DNA of 44,062 nucleotides from an uncultured Mediterraneibacter sp. (GCA_944376695.1 CALWDM010000017.1:1-44062); one strand, 5' to 3'. Positions 33,911 to 42,794 are shown, counted from the stretch's first letter. The notes: generated from the sequence alone by a model not told the origin. Numbers and translations are program-made.

Positions 33911-34369
33911 CTATTCTCCTTTTGAAATGATCTTCCTGATCTTGTCCATGACAGCCACTGTATCCGCCACGGTGCGGATCGCGCACATGATCGTGTCGTC
34001 CCCCGCGATGCATCCCACGACTTCGTTCCATTTCATGGAATCCACGGCGACCGCCACTGCCATCGCCATCCCGGACACCGTCTTGATCACCAGGATATTC
34101 TGCGCCATATCCATGGATACATAGCCGTCTCTGAGCACCCGGATATATTTTTCGCTCATTTCCGGCTCTTCCTGCCGGTGCACGACATACTTCTGTTTCC
34201 CCGCGCCCACGGAAACTTTCGTCAGTTTCAGATCCCGGATATCCCTGGATACCGTCGCCTGGGTCACTTTGAATCCTGCCCGGTTCAGGTATTCCGCAAG
34301 CTCTTCCTGGGTCTCGATGTCATATTGGCTGATCAGTTCAATGATCTTTGCATGCCGGCTGATTTTCAT
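33911..34369 (-). CDS. argR: arginine repressor ArgR
   Basis: ArgR is a hexameric, arginine-responsive regulator of arginine metabolism. The 152 residues have an N-terminal winged helix (ETQEELAEYLNRAGFKVTQATVSRD) and a C-terminal arginine-binding, hexamerisation domain with A-G-D-D-T-I-M. It sits in the nadK-argR-recN run with 4 bases to nadK and 8 to recN. No arginine biosynthesis gene is nearby. Confidence 0.96.
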   Translation of the reverse strand: MKISRHAKIIELISQYDIETQEELAEYLNRAGFKVTQATVSRDIRDLKLTKVSVGAGKQKYVVHRQEEPEMSEKYIRVLRDGYVSMDMAQNILVIKTVSGMAMAVAVAVDSMKWNEVVGCIAGDDTIMCAIRTVADTVAVMDKIRKIISKGE

Positions 34370-34373
34370 TTTT

Positions 34374-35207
34374 TTAATTTCCTTTCATCTTTTTGCGCAT
34401 GGTCTTCATAAAGCTCTCTCTGCTCAGCTTGATCAGCTTTGCCGTCTGCCCTGCGCGCCTGATACAGACCCTCTCTCCTGTGACAAGAGTCGTCTGCTCC
34501 GCCCCGTCAAAGCAGAGGGACACTTGTTCCTGCCTTCCGTAACGCCCTTCGCAGACCTCCACCTCGATAAGGTCGTCCGCGGAGAGCACCACACTGCTTG
34601 TATTCAGCGCATGGGAACAGATCGGAGTGATCACGATCATCTGCGCCGTAGGCTCCACGACCGGGCCGCCGGCAGAGAGATTGTATCCCGTGCTGCCCGT
34701 GGGAGTTGACAGAATAACACCGTCAGCCTGATAAGTATTGAGCAGAGCGCCGTTCACATAGATATTGAATCTGACGATCCGGACCTTTCCTCCCCGCGCC
34801 AGGACAATGTCATTCAAGGCAATATCTTTCCTTGTCCCGCGGAAGGAGCCTTCCAGCATCATGCGCTCCTCGGTCTCCGGCTGCCCTTCAAAAAGCCGGT
34901 CCAGCGCTTTCCGGAAATCTTTCAGCTCCACATCCGCCAGATAGCCCAAAGTCCCAAGATTGATGCCAAGCAGAGGGAGACTGTGTTCCCCCAGGTCACG
35001 GACCGCCCGTATCAGCGTCCCATCGCCCCCGAGCACAAGCCCGCACTGCGCTTCCCCGGGAACCGTCCCCGGTATGATATGCCCTTCCCCGTCCTTTTCT
35101 GACAGGAAGCACCTCTTCCCGTGATCCTCGATATACTGCCGGATCTCATTGGTGACTCCATAGTCTCTATCCTTAAGTTTATTCGTAATGATATAAAAGC
35201 AGTCCAT
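34374..35207 (-). CDS. nadK: NAD kinase
   Basis: NadK phosphorylates NAD+ to NADP+. The 277 residues contain GGDGTLIRAV near 62 (phosphate donor site), GINLGTLGYLADVE, and the STPTGSTGYNLSAGGP nucleotide-binding segment. AAGAGGTG lies 4 bases before ATG 35207. It lies between tlyA and argR as in related genomes. Confidence 0.95.
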   Translation of the reverse strand: MDCFYIITNKLKDRDYGVTNEIRQYIEDHGKRCFLSEKDGEGHIIPGTVPGEAQCGLVLGGDGTLIRAVRDLGEHSLPLLGINLGTLGYLADVELKDFRKALDRLFEGQPETEERMMLEGSFRGTRKDIALNDIVLARGGKVRIVRFNIYVNGALLNTYQADGVILSTPTGSTGYNLSAGGPVVEPTAQMIVITPICSHALNTSSVVLSADDLIEVEVCEGRYGRQEQVSLCFDGAEQTTLVTGERVCIRRAGQTAKLIKLSRESFMKTMRKKMKGN

Positions 35208-35224
35208 GTCACACCTCTTGACGC

Positions 35225-36031
35225 CTACTTTGCAAGCTCTTCAAACGCCCGGTCCACTACCGTATCCGGGTCGAGCCCTCTGTTTTCGCCCTCATCCTGA
35301 CCGGATTTTTTCAGATGGATCAGGTATTCGATATTTCCCTCAGGCCCTTTGACCGGGGAGAAGTCCAGGGCACATAAGTCAAATCCGATGCTCTGCGCAT
35401 GAGCCATCACCTTTCGGATCACTTCCCGGTGGGTGCTCTTTTCTCTGACTACGCCCTTTTTGCCGACTTTCTCCCTGCCCGCCTCGAACTGGGGCTTGAT
35501 CAGAGCTACGATCTCCCCGTCCGCCTTCAGGTAGTCCCGGATCGGCGTCAGGACTTTCGCAAGGGAGATAAAGGATACGTCAATGGACGAAAAGTCCACA
35601 GGTTCGCCGATGTCCTCCGGCGTCACATAGCGGATATTCGTCTTTTCCATACATACCACTCTTGGGTCATTGCGAAGCTTCCAGTCAAGCTGTCCTCTCC
35701 CCACATCAATGGCATAGACCTTTTTTGCCCCGTGCTGGAGCATACAGTCTGTAAATCCTCCTGTAGAAGAGCCTACATCCGTGCACACACAGTCCTTTAC
35801 GTCCACGTCAAAACCTGCAAGAGCCTTTTCCAGCTTCAGCCCGCCCCTGCTCACATAGGGCAGGACATGCCCTCTGACTTCAATACTCACGTCCGGGGGA
35901 AACGTGCTGCCCGCCTTATCCTCTCTCTGTCCCTCTACAAAGACATTTCCCGACATAATGACTGCCTTTGCCTTTTCTCTTGATTCCGCAAGATTTCTCT
36001 TTATAAGCAGTACATCCAAACGTTCTTTCAT
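35225..36031 (-). CDS. tlyA: TlyA-family rRNA 2'-O-methyltransferase
   Basis: The 268 residues combine an N-terminal S4 RNA-binding domain (MKERLDVLLIKRNLAESREK) with an FtsJ-like methyltransferase domain: DVGSSTGGFTDC for AdoMet binding and DVSFISL downstream. Family members methylate ribosomal RNA and were once called hemolysins. It starts one base after the dxs stop codon, so it is coupled to dxs. Confidence 0.9.
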   Translation of the reverse strand: MKERLDVLLIKRNLAESREKAKAVIMSGNVFVEGQREDKAGSTFPPDVSIEVRGHVLPYVSRGGLKLEKALAGFDVDVKDCVCTDVGSSTGGFTDCMLQHGAKKVYAIDVGRGQLDWKLRNDPRVVCMEKTNIRYVTPEDIGEPVDFSSIDVSFISLAKVLTPIRDYLKADGEIVALIKPQFEAGREKVGKKGVVREKSTHREVIRKVMAHAQSIGFDLCALDFSPVKGPEGNIEYLIHLKKSGQDEGENRGLDPDTVVDRAFEELAK

Positions 36032-36032
36032 T

Positions 36033-37922
36033 TCAATTCCCTTTTTTCTTGTTTCCCATGATCCTCAGATAATCAGTGATTACCTGTTTCACAACAGCCT
36101 CCCGGTCCAGTCCGACCTCTTTTCTGAGGACTTCTGCATTCCCGTGCTCTACATATTCGTCTGAAATCCCGATATTGCGCACGTTCACATCCAGCGCCGC
36201 GCGGGAGACATATCCCGTGACCTGTTCGCCGAATCCTCCCGTGAGCACGTTTTCCTCGATCGTAACAATCAACGAGTGATCTTTCGCAAGCTCTTCCAAA
36301 AGATCTGTATCCAGCGGCTTGACAAATCTGGCGTTGATGAGACTGCAGCTGTACCCTGTCTCTTTCAGGCTCCGGCGCACACTTTCCGCAAGTTCTGCCA
36401 TATGTCCCACAAAGATGATCGCAATATCTTCCTCCTCATAGAGCGTTTCGCTCTTTCCGTACTCGATCGGCGCCCTGAACTGGCGCATCCCCTCATAAGC
36501 GGCGCCCCTGGGATATCTGATGGCAACAGGGTGCCGGAAATCTACGGCAAAGCGCAGCATATCTGCCATTTCCCATCGGTTCTTTGGAGAAATAACTGTC
36601 ATATTCGGTATCGTTGTCAGAAAAGAAAGGTCAAACATACCCTGATGCGTCTCTCCATCGCTCCCCACCAGCCCTGCGCGGTCCACCGCGATCACGACCG
36701 GGAGGTCCTGGAGGCAGACATCGTGGATCGTCTGATCATACGCCCTCTGTAGAAACGAAGAATATACTGCAAACACAGGTTTCATCCCTCCGGCAGCCAG
36801 TCCTGCCGCAAATGTCATGGCGTGCTCCTCCGCGATCCCCACATCAAAAAACCTCTGAGGAAAATGCTTCGCAAAAGTAGCCAGCCCTGTTCCGTCAGCC
36901 ATCGCAGCTGTAATCGCCACCACCTTATCATCCCGTCTTCCAATATCAGTCAGCACTTTGGAAAACACCTGGGTGTAAGTATCCGGTCCGCCGGGATCTT
37001 TCGGTTCGCCCGTCTCAATCTCAAAAGGACCCGGGCCATGAAATCTTGCAGGGTTGTCCTCCGCCGGAGCATACCCTTTTCCTTTCTTTGTGATTACATG
37101 GACAAGGACGGCATGCTCCACCCGTTTCGCCTCATTGAATACTTTCAGAAGTTTACGGATATCATGACCGTCCACCGGTCCCAGATAGGTGATGTCCATA
37201 TCCTCAAAAAACATCCCGGGTACAAGAAGCTGTTTGATCCCGCTCTTTGTTTTACGGATCTGGTTTACGATGCGGTCGCCTCTGCCCGGAAGCCTCTTCA
37301 GCGTATCCTCCACTCCCCTTTTCAGGTCTGTGTATGCCTGTGCAGTCCGCAGCCCGTTTAAATACTTTGACATCCCGCCCACATTCTCTGAGATCGACAT
37401 ATTGTTGTCATTAAGCACAATAATGAAATTACTTTTCAGCCTGGAAGCATTGTTGAGCGCTTCGTACGCCATGCCGCCTGTGAGCGAGCCGTCGCCGATG
37501 ACAGACACCACGCTGTGGTCCTGCCCCAGAAGCTCTCTCGCCGCCACATAGCCCAGGCCCGCGGAGATCGAAGTCGAACTGTGTCCTGTGTCAAATGCGT
37601 CGCAGGGGCTCTCCTTCCTCTTTGGGAACCCGCTCATGCCTCCGTATTTCCTCAGATCATCAAATCCGTCCTTTCTTCCCGTGAGCAGCTTATGCGTGTA
37701 GGACTGATGCCCCACATCCCAGATCAGCTTATCCCCCGGAAAGTTCAGCGTCAGATGGAGCGCCATCGTCAGTTCAACGACACCCAGATTTGACGCAAGA
37801 TGTCCCCCTGTCCGGCTGATCTTCTCAATCAGAAACTTTCGGATCTCTCCGGCAAGCTCCTTTAACTGTCTTTCGTCCAGTTTCTTTATATCATTTTCCT
37901 TCCGGATCATCTCAAGTATCAT
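36033..37922 (-). CDS. dxs: 1-deoxy-D-xylulose-5-phosphate synthase
   Basis: Dxs joins pyruvate and glyceraldehyde-3-phosphate, the first step of the MEP isoprenoid pathway. The 629 residues are full length. Substrate His occurs in GGHLASNLGVVE, and the thiamine diphosphate site GDGSLTGG with the paired Asn in LNDNNMSIS. The transketolase pyrimidine domain includes GIAEEHAM, and a C-terminal domain follows. AAGGAG lies 7 bases before ATG 37922. It follows ispA by 11 bases, placing early and late isoprenoid steps in one operon. Confidence 0.97.
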   Translation of the reverse strand: MILEMIRKENDIKKLDERQLKELAGEIRKFLIEKISRTGGHLASNLGVVELTMALHLTLNFPGDKLIWDVGHQSYTHKLLTGRKDGFDDLRKYGGMSGFPKRKESPCDAFDTGHSSTSISAGLGYVAARELLGQDHSVVSVIGDGSLTGGMAYEALNNASRLKSNFIIVLNDNNMSISENVGGMSKYLNGLRTAQAYTDLKRGVEDTLKRLPGRGDRIVNQIRKTKSGIKQLLVPGMFFEDMDITYLGPVDGHDIRKLLKVFNEAKRVEHAVLVHVITKKGKGYAPAEDNPARFHGPGPFEIETGEPKDPGGPDTYTQVFSKVLTDIGRRDDKVVAITAAMADGTGLATFAKHFPQRFFDVGIAEEHAMTFAAGLAAGGMKPVFAVYSSFLQRAYDQTIHDVCLQDLPVVIAVDRAGLVGSDGETHQGMFDLSFLTTIPNMTVISPKNRWEMADMLRFAVDFRHPVAIRYPRGAAYEGMRQFRAPIEYGKSETLYEEEDIAIIFVGHMAELAESVRRSLKETGYSCSLINARFVKPLDTDLLEELAKDHSLIVTIEENVLTGGFGEQVTGYVSRAALDVNVRNIGISDEYVEHGNAEVLRKEVGLDREAVVKQVITDYLRIMGNKKKGN

Positions 37923-37933
37923 TATGATTCTCC

Positions 37934-38824
37934 TTATTTTTCCCTGTATACAAGACTTTTCAGGAGTTCTTCGAGAAATCCGCCGTCCGGCTGTATCTCC
38001 CGCAGAACGCAGACCGCCTCTTCCGTCATGCGTGCCACCTCCTGTTTGGAACCCTCCAGCCCTTTCCAGGTCACATAGGTTGTCTTCTCGTTCTTTTCAT
38101 CGCTGTGCACCGGCTTGCCCAGCACTTCCGCGGCGCCCGTGACATCCAGGATATCGTCCTGGATCTGGAACGCCAGCCCGATCCCCCGGGCGATCTGCTC
38201 CATCTTTTCCGTATTCTCAGCGCCAGCGCCAGCCAGCACCGCGCCAATCATCATGGATGATTCGATCAGCGCGCTCGTTTTGAGCCGGTAGATAAAATCC
38301 AGCATATCTCCTGTCAGGTTGTGTCCGGACTCCTTCACATCCACCACCTGCCCGCCGATCATTCCATAGATCCCGGCTTTTCCTGCCAGTATCTTAAGCG
38401 CCTGTCCGATGCGCCCGCTCTCTTCCGGGGCAATATCAAAAGCGCGGCAGGCAGTCTCAAAGGCGTAGTTTAAAAGCGCGTCTCCGGCCAGGATTCCCAT
38501 ATCTTCTCCGTACACTACATGGGTCGTTTTCCTTCCCCTGCGGTATTCATCATTGTCCATCGCCGGAAGGTCGTCATGGACCAGCGAATATGTGTGGATC
38601 ATCTCGATGGCAGCCAGAAAGGGTTCAATGACTTCTCCCCCGCCCCCGAACAGAGTATAGGACTCCTGCATCAGCATAGGGCGGAGACGCTTTCCGCCGG
38701 CCATAAGGCTGTACTCCATCGCCTCCATGATGATCTTCTGATATCCTTCCTGACGGGGAAGGTACTTCATTAATATATTTTCGATCGATCCGAGCCGTTT
38801 CTGATATTCTTTTTTAAAATTCAT
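37934..38824 (-). CDS. ispA: geranyl/farnesyl diphosphate synthase
   Basis: This polyprenyl synthetase condenses isopentenyl diphosphate with allylic diphosphates. I chose ATG 38824 (296 residues) because GGAG lies 6 bases upstream and the 16 extra codons of the longer frame are unlike the family. The first aspartate-rich motif is in LVHDDLPAMDND and the second in QIQDDILD; GGKRLRPML binds the substrate diphosphate. The start overlaps the xseB stop. Confidence 0.94.
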   Translation of the reverse strand: MNFKKEYQKRLGSIENILMKYLPRQEGYQKIIMEAMEYSLMAGGKRLRPMLMQESYTLFGGGGEVIEPFLAAIEMIHTYSLVHDDLPAMDNDEYRRGRKTTHVVYGEDMGILAGDALLNYAFETACRAFDIAPEESGRIGQALKILAGKAGIYGMIGGQVVDVKESGHNLTGDMLDFIYRLKTSALIESSMMIGAVLAGAGAENTEKMEQIARGIGLAFQIQDDILDVTGAAEVLGKPVHSDEKNEKTTYVTWKGLEGSKQEVARMTEEAVCVLREIQPDGGFLEELLKSLVYREK

Positions 38825-39050
38825 GCGTCTCTCCATCCTCATCCAGAATGAGCACCTTCTTTTCCACCTCATCGATGGATCTGCTGCACTCTTTTAAAAG
38901 CCCCATGCCTTTGTTGTACAGATCAAAGGAGCGTTCCAGAGAGATCCCGTCTTCTTCCATCTCCCCGATCACGCCTTCAAGCTGTGCGAACATTTCTTCC
39001 AGGCTGCGCTTTTCCTCCTGCTGCTCTTCTTTCACATCTGCTGTTGTCAT
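38814..39050 (-). CDS. xseB: exodeoxyribonuclease VII small subunit
   Basis: XseB is the helical small subunit of exonuclease VII. I prefer ATG 39050 (78 residues): GGAGG lies 8 bases upstream, whereas the longer frame (to 39080) would overlap xseA. The core SLEEMFAQLEGVIGEMEEDG and LERSFDLYNKGMGLLKECS is typical. It is encoded 16 bases after xseA and overlaps ispA by 11 bases. Confidence 0.93.
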   Translation of the reverse strand: MTTADVKEEQQEEKRSLEEMFAQLEGVIGEMEEDGISLERSFDLYNKGMGLLKECSRSIDEVEKKVLILDEDGETHEF

Positions 39051-39066
39051 GTTTCCTGCCTCCATG

Positions 39067-40317
39067 TTATTTATCCGCAATGCACCGCTCTTCGCCGGAC
39101 AACTCTCTGCCCGGGGAGGATAAGGGCTCTGCCGCCAGCACCTGCGCCCGTATTTTCCCGTCGCTTACATAAATATCAAGGCACTGTCCCTGTTCAGCCT
39201 GTGCAATGCTCTTTACATTTTTCCCGTCTTCGCTCTGTACATAAGAATATCCCTGGCTGAGCTTCAGAAGCGGCGATAGTCCTTTCATCTTTTCCACACA
39301 CAGCGCCAGCCTGTGCTGCTCTCTCGTCAGTCTCCCGGCCATGAGCGCGCGGATCTTCGTGTCCAGTTCCGCCGCATACTGACGGCTCTCATTCAGCCTC
39401 TGGCGAGGATGGGCAAGCTTCAGCCGAAGAGCCGCGTGCTCCAGGAGCTTCCGCCTCTTCTCTGCCTCTAACCGGACCGTTCGCCGAAGCGCTTCCCGGT
39501 AAGCCAGGAGCCGCTCTCTCACCTCCCTGACATCATATACCGCCAGCTCAGCGGCGGCAGAAGGGGTGGGAGCGCGCATATCGGCCGCAAAATCCGCGAT
39601 CGTTGTATCAGTCTCATGTCCCACTGCTGAAATGACCGGGACCGTACAGTCAAAAATAGCCCGCGCCACAGTCTCCTCGTTGAACGCCCACAGATCCTCA
39701 ATACTCCCGCCGCCGCGGCCGACAATGATCACATCCACCTGCTTTTTCTCCAGAGCTCGTATCCCCTGCGCTACGCTCTGTGCCGCTCCATCGCCCTGCA
39801 CCTGGGCCGGATACAGGATCAGCTGCACATAGGGATTTCGCCTGCCCGCGATATTGATGATATCCCGGACCGCCGCCCCGGTGGGCGCGGTGACGATGCC
39901 GACAGTGCGCACATACCTCGGGATCGGCTGCTTGTATTCGGGAGCGAACATGCCCATCTCCGAGAGTTCCTTCTTCAACGCCTCAAAGCGTTCGTACAGC
40001 GCGCCCACTCCGTCGAGCACAATCTCCCTTGCGTAGAGCTGGTATTTCCCGTCTCTCTCATAGACGCTCACTGACCCGAGGACGATCGCCTGCTGCCCGT
40101 CCTGCAGCCGGAAGGAGAGCCCTGCCCGTGATCCCGAGAACATGACACATGCGATGGTGCCTGACGCGTCTTTCAGAGAAAAATAGATATGCCCTGACGT
40201 GTGGTATTTACAGTTGGAGATTTCCCCCTTTACATAGATCCGGCTCAGCATGAAATCCTGAGAAAACATGTTCCTGATATAAGAATTGACCTGTTTCACC
40301 GTATAGACGTTTTTCAT
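39067..40317 (-). CDS. xseA: exodeoxyribonuclease VII large subunit
   Basis: XseA is the catalytic subunit that degrades single-stranded DNA. The 416 residues start with an OB-fold (about 1-100: YTVKQVNSYI, GEISNCKYHTSGHIYFSLKD), followed by the catalytic domain with GRGGGSIEDLWAFNEE and SAVGHETDTTIADFAAD, then a coiled-coil region that binds XseB. It begins 2 bases after nusB stops. Confidence 0.96.
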   Translation of the reverse strand: MKNVYTVKQVNSYIRNMFSQDFMLSRIYVKGEISNCKYHTSGHIYFSLKDASGTIACVMFSGSRAGLSFRLQDGQQAIVLGSVSVYERDGKYQLYAREIVLDGVGALYERFEALKKELSEMGMFAPEYKQPIPRYVRTVGIVTAPTGAAVRDIINIAGRRNPYVQLILYPAQVQGDGAAQSVAQGIRALEKKQVDVIIVGRGGGSIEDLWAFNEETVARAIFDCTVPVISAVGHETDTTIADFAADMRAPTPSAAAELAVYDVREVRERLLAYREALRRTVRLEAEKRRKLLEHAALRLKLAHPRQRLNESRQYAAELDTKIRALMAGRLTREQHRLALCVEKMKGLSPLLKLSQGYSYVQSEDGKNVKSIAQAEQGQCLDIYVSDGKIRAQVLAAEPLSSPGRELSGEERCIADK

Positions 40318-40319
40318 CC

Positions 40320-40727
40320 TCAGGACTCCTGTTTCGCAAGTTTTCCGAGTATACCGTTTACAAATGACGAACTGCTCTCACCGCCGAAACGCTTTGCCAG
40401 CTCTACAGCCTCATTTATGGCAACACCGTCCGGGATATCCCCGTCCCATTTCATCTCATAGACTGCCAGCCTTAAGATCGTCAGGTCGACCTTATTCATC
40501 CGGGCGGTCTTCCATCCCTTTGCATTCTCATTCAGGAGCGCGTCGATCTCCGGGAGACGGCTGACCACAGCCTCGTATTTTTCCCGGATATAATTTATCT
40601 CTTTGTCCCCCGCGTCCTCCAGTGTCTCAAAATAATATTTCAGATGATCCGGCATGTCCGCGGGATCATTAAATTCGATCTGGAACAGCATTTTAAAAAT
40701 GTGTTCTCTCAGTTCTGTCCTAACCAT
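40320..40727 (-). CDS. nusB: transcription antitermination factor NusB
   Basis: NusB, with NusE/S10, promotes antitermination on rRNA operons. The 135 residues are all helical, with an N-terminal R-T-E-L-R-E-H-I-F-K-M-L-F-Q segment and a C-terminal D-G-V-A-I-N-E-A-V-E-L-A-K-R-F segment typical of the family. AGGAAA lies just before ATG 40727. The gap to asp23 holds a terminator and a short tandem repeat. Confidence 0.94.
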   Translation of the reverse strand: MVRTELREHIFKMLFQIEFNDPADMPDHLKYYFETLEDAGDKEINYIREKYEAVVSRLPEIDALLNENAKGWKTARMNKVDLTILRLAVYEMKWDGDIPDGVAINEAVELAKRFGGESSSSFVNGILGKLAKQES

Positions 40728-40784
40728 ACTGTTTCCTTTCTTCTGCTGGTAACGGAAGTATCATTTCCTCTGAACCGCTGTTCT

Positions 40785-40828
40785 GTGCTTACAGATGCTC
40801 CGTGCTTACAGATGCTTCATACTTACAG
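40785..40828. repeat. 17-base tandem repeat between nusB and asp23
   Basis: GTGCTTACAGATGCTCC (40785-40801) is repeated as GTGCTTACAGATGCTTC (40802-40818), followed by a partial copy ATACTTACAG (40819-40828). It lies in the presumed nusB leader just after the asp23 terminator. No function is evident. Confidence 0.85.
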
Positions 40829-40851
40829 AAAAAGGATGTCTTACGACATCC
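40829..40851 (-). terminator. asp23 terminator
   Basis: GGATGTC (40834-40840) and GACATCC (40845-40851) pair around a 4-base loop; on the minus strand a TTTTT run follows at 40829-40833. It lies 37 bases after the asp23 stop, so nusB and the genes after it may need another promoter or read-through. Confidence 0.85.
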
Positions 40852-40887
40852 CTTATCACGCAAAGGCAGTCTGCCCTGCAGGACGGC

Positions 40888-41277
40888 TTAATCCTGCTTC
40901 TCCATCTCAACGCCTGCCACTTTGATATTGACGTCAGCCACTTCAAGCCCTGTCATATTCTCCACAGCATTCTTCACTTTTTCCTGCACCTTGCCCGTCA
41001 CATCCATAATATTGTAATTATATTTCAGGTTCAGCGCAAGCGATACAGTGACAACGCCTTCAAGGACATCCACTTTCACGCCTTTGGACAGATTCCTGAT
41101 TCCCAGTTTCCCGATCACTTCATTTGTGATATTTCCTGCCATGGATGCAACGCCTTCGACCTCTGTCGCCGCAAGCGCCGCGATGATCGCCACGACCTCA
41201 TCCGCGATCTTTACTTCTCCGAGGCTTGCTTCGTTCTGTATGGTATATGTGTTTCTCTCGTCCTTTGCCATATTCAA
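40888..41277 (-). CDS. Asp23/Gls24 family envelope stress protein
   Basis: The 129 residues belong to the Asp23/Gls24 (DUF322) family, small proteins often associated with the membrane via partners and linked to envelope stress. Typical segments are G-E-V-K-I-A-D-E-V-V-A-I-I-A, GVASMAGN and the repeated V-x-V-x-x-L-x-V pattern near the C-terminus. In sporulating clostridia this gene usually separates the spoIIIA operon from nusB. It has its own promoter (41308-41335) and terminator (40829-40851). Confidence 0.92.
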   Translation of the reverse strand: MNMAKDERNTYTIQNEASLGEVKIADEVVAIIAALAATEVEGVASMAGNITNEVIGKLGIRNLSKGVKVDVLEGVVTVSLALNLKYNYNIMDVTGKVQEKVKNAVENMTGLEVADVNIKVAGVEMEKQD

Positions 41278-41307
41278 AACCTCCCGTTTTGTCTGATCTC
41301 TTTCCCC

Positions 41308-41335
41308 ATTATAACAAATATCCCGGTGTTTGCAA
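41308..41335 (-). promoter_or_regulatory. asp23 promoter
   Basis: TTGCAA (41330-41335) and TATAAT (41308-41313) on the minus strand are 16 bases apart, about 30 bases before the asp23 start codon. The element to the right begins beyond this promoter, so asp23 expression is probably preserved. Confidence 0.75.
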
Positions 41336-41381
41336 AGAAAAAGTTCTGCTCTGCTCTCCGCAGAAAAATTTCAACCTTTTT

Positions 41382-41388
41382 TTCGACA
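41382..41388 (-). promoter_or_regulatory. candidate Spo0A box upstream of asp23
   Basis: On the minus strand TTTTGTCGAAAA contains the TGTCGAA core of a Spo0A box. It lies about 47 bases upstream of the asp23 -35 box. A single 7-base match in AT-rich DNA can arise by chance. Confidence 0.35.
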
Positions 41389-41499
41389 AAATTTCACTTT
41401 CAGCACTTTGTATAATTTCATTCTACTTATGTTGTTAATTTTGCATATATGCTTACATGCCTTTAGGGCTGGCGTGATCGTCAGCCCGCTTTATCTCCC

Positions 41500-42558
41500 T
41501 TATGCCAGTTTCCTTATCTCTTCCTCAAACAGTTCCCCAGCGCTTCTATATCCGTGTATCCGGCGCGGATATCCGTTTATCCAGTCCTCTACCTCTTGTA
41601 TCTCTTCCTCTGTCTTTCCGTCAAAGTTTGTTCCTTTCGGCACTTTCCGGCGTACCATCTTGTTTGTTACTTCGTTTGTTCCCCTCTCCCACGAGCTGTA
41701 CGGATGGCAATAGTATAGCTTTGTCCGTTTCTCTCCCTCATTGATCGCCGATCTCTCCAGCTCTTCGCACAGTGCAAACTCTGTGCCATTGTCTACCGTA
41801 ATGCTTTTAAAAACTTCTTTGAAAAGCTCTCCCCATTTTTTCTCTAATGTATCTAAAGCCGTTACCACCGCTGCTGCTGTGTGGTCTGGTAATTTGAATA
41901 TGATTTCAGCCCGTGTTTTCCTCTCTGTCAGAGTCAGCAGAGTATTTTTTGATTTTTTCTTTTGTCCTATCACGCTATCCATTTCCCAGTGCCCAAACTC
42001 TTCCCGGTTCTCTACCTCTTCCGGGCGCTTCTCTATGCTTTCCCCTGCCTCTGCCCTCTTCTGCTGTTTCCTTACCTTTTTGTATTGCCTCTTTTTGTTT
42101 GCCTTAACTGGCAAATCCTTATTTGATAATTTTAAGAATATCCCTTTGTCTATGTAACTGTAAAGCGTAGTTGTGCAAATCTTTGTGTCAAACTCTTCCC
42201 ACTTTCCCTGTGCTGTCAACTGCCCCAGCACTGCCGCCGGGCTGTAATCTTCATTTATAATTTTATCTTCTATATAATTCGCCAGCTTAATATCATTCCC
42301 TATTTTAAGCTGTGTTCCGCGCACTTTTAAATTTTCCTCATACTTCTGCTGTGCAAGGTCTGCGCTGTACCTCATTTCCGTTGTATAGTCGCTGTTCAGA
42401 TGCTCATACAGTCCGCGCTTGATCTCATTATATATAGTGCTCCTGTGCACTCCGATCATAGACGCAATTTCGGCTTTTGAGTGTCCAGCCTGTAAAAACG
42501 CCTCTATTCTTATTCTATCCCTCTTCTGTAACTGTCTGCTGCCCTTTTTGTTTGCCAT
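41500..42558 (-). CDS. IS30-family transposase
   Basis: The 352 residues have an N-terminal helix-turn-helix (about 27-48: SKAEIASMIGVHRSTIYNEI) and a C-terminal DDE domain. Catalytic residues are D194 in HWEMDSVIG, D256 in VDNGTEF and E291 in SSWERGTNEV, spaced as in IS30. Length is normal and the frame is intact, so it may be active. I found no clear short inverted repeats closely flanking the gene, as an ordinary IS30 copy would have. It is the last gene of a minus-strand run with two small genes upstream and points toward asp23. A terminator (42585-42615) lies between it and the HTH gene, so read-through or antitermination may limit its expression. Confidence 0.92.
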   Translation of the reverse strand: MANKKGSRQLQKRDRIRIEAFLQAGHSKAEIASMIGVHRSTIYNEIKRGLYEHLNSDYTTEMRYSADLAQQKYEENLKVRGTQLKIGNDIKLANYIEDKIINEDYSPAAVLGQLTAQGKWEEFDTKICTTTLYSYIDKGIFLKLSNKDLPVKANKKRQYKKVRKQQKRAEAGESIEKRPEEVENREEFGHWEMDSVIGQKKKSKNTLLTLTERKTRAEIIFKLPDHTAAAVVTALDTLEKKWGELFKEVFKSITVDNGTEFALCEELERSAINEGEKRTKLYYCHPYSSWERGTNEVTNKMVRRKVPKGTNFDGKTEEEIQEVEDWINGYPRRIHGYRSAGELFEEEIRKLA

Positions 42559-42584
42559 ACCTTGCCTCTTTCGTATCTATATTA

Positions 42585-42615
42585 AAAGCCGCAGGCTGTT
42601 AAACTCTGCGGCTTT
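42585..42615 (-). terminator. hairpin before the transposase gene
   Basis: AAAGCCGCAG (42585-42594) and CTGCGGCTTT (42606-42615) form a perfect 10-base stem with an 11-base loop, followed on the minus strand by TTTTAATAT. It lies between the small HTH gene and the transposase and could lower transposase transcription. Confidence 0.75.
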
Positions 42616-42626
42616 CATAAATTCTG

Positions 42627-42794
42627 TTATTGTCTGCCCTGCAATATTTTTTCTACTATCAGCTTTTCTATATACTTCGGGCAGCTTCGTTCTCCGTTCT
42701 CCCAGTTTTGCAGCGTTCTATAAGGTATCTCCAGCCAGTCCGATACCTCGCGCCTGCTCATGCCCTGCTTTTTGCGCGCCTCTTCTATCGTCAT
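42627..42794 (-). CDS. small helix-turn-helix protein, 55 residues
   Basis: A 55-codon gene from ATG 42794. The AAGGGG ribosome binding site lies 9 bases upstream. The product is almost only a helix-turn-helix: EEARKKQGMSRREVSDWLEI followed by PYRTLQNWENGERSCPKYIE, a Cro/C1-type fold with the recognition helix around RTLQNWENG. It resembles compact phage Cro/Ner-like or excisionase-like regulators. It lies between the 43-residue gene and the transposase. Its ribosome binding site may be controlled by RNA structure (see 42802-42884). Confidence 0.8.
   Translation of the reverse strand: MTIEEARKKQGMSRREVSDWLEIPYRTLQNWENGERSCPKYIEKLIVEKILQGRQ

Noticed and set aside
40785-40828. CRISPR array
   Set aside because: The repeats are directly adjacent with no spacers.
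41460-41490. GGGCTG/CAGCCC hairpin near the transposase stop as an IS end
   Set aside because: It looks like a transcription terminator (short stem, no matching copy at the other side of the gene).
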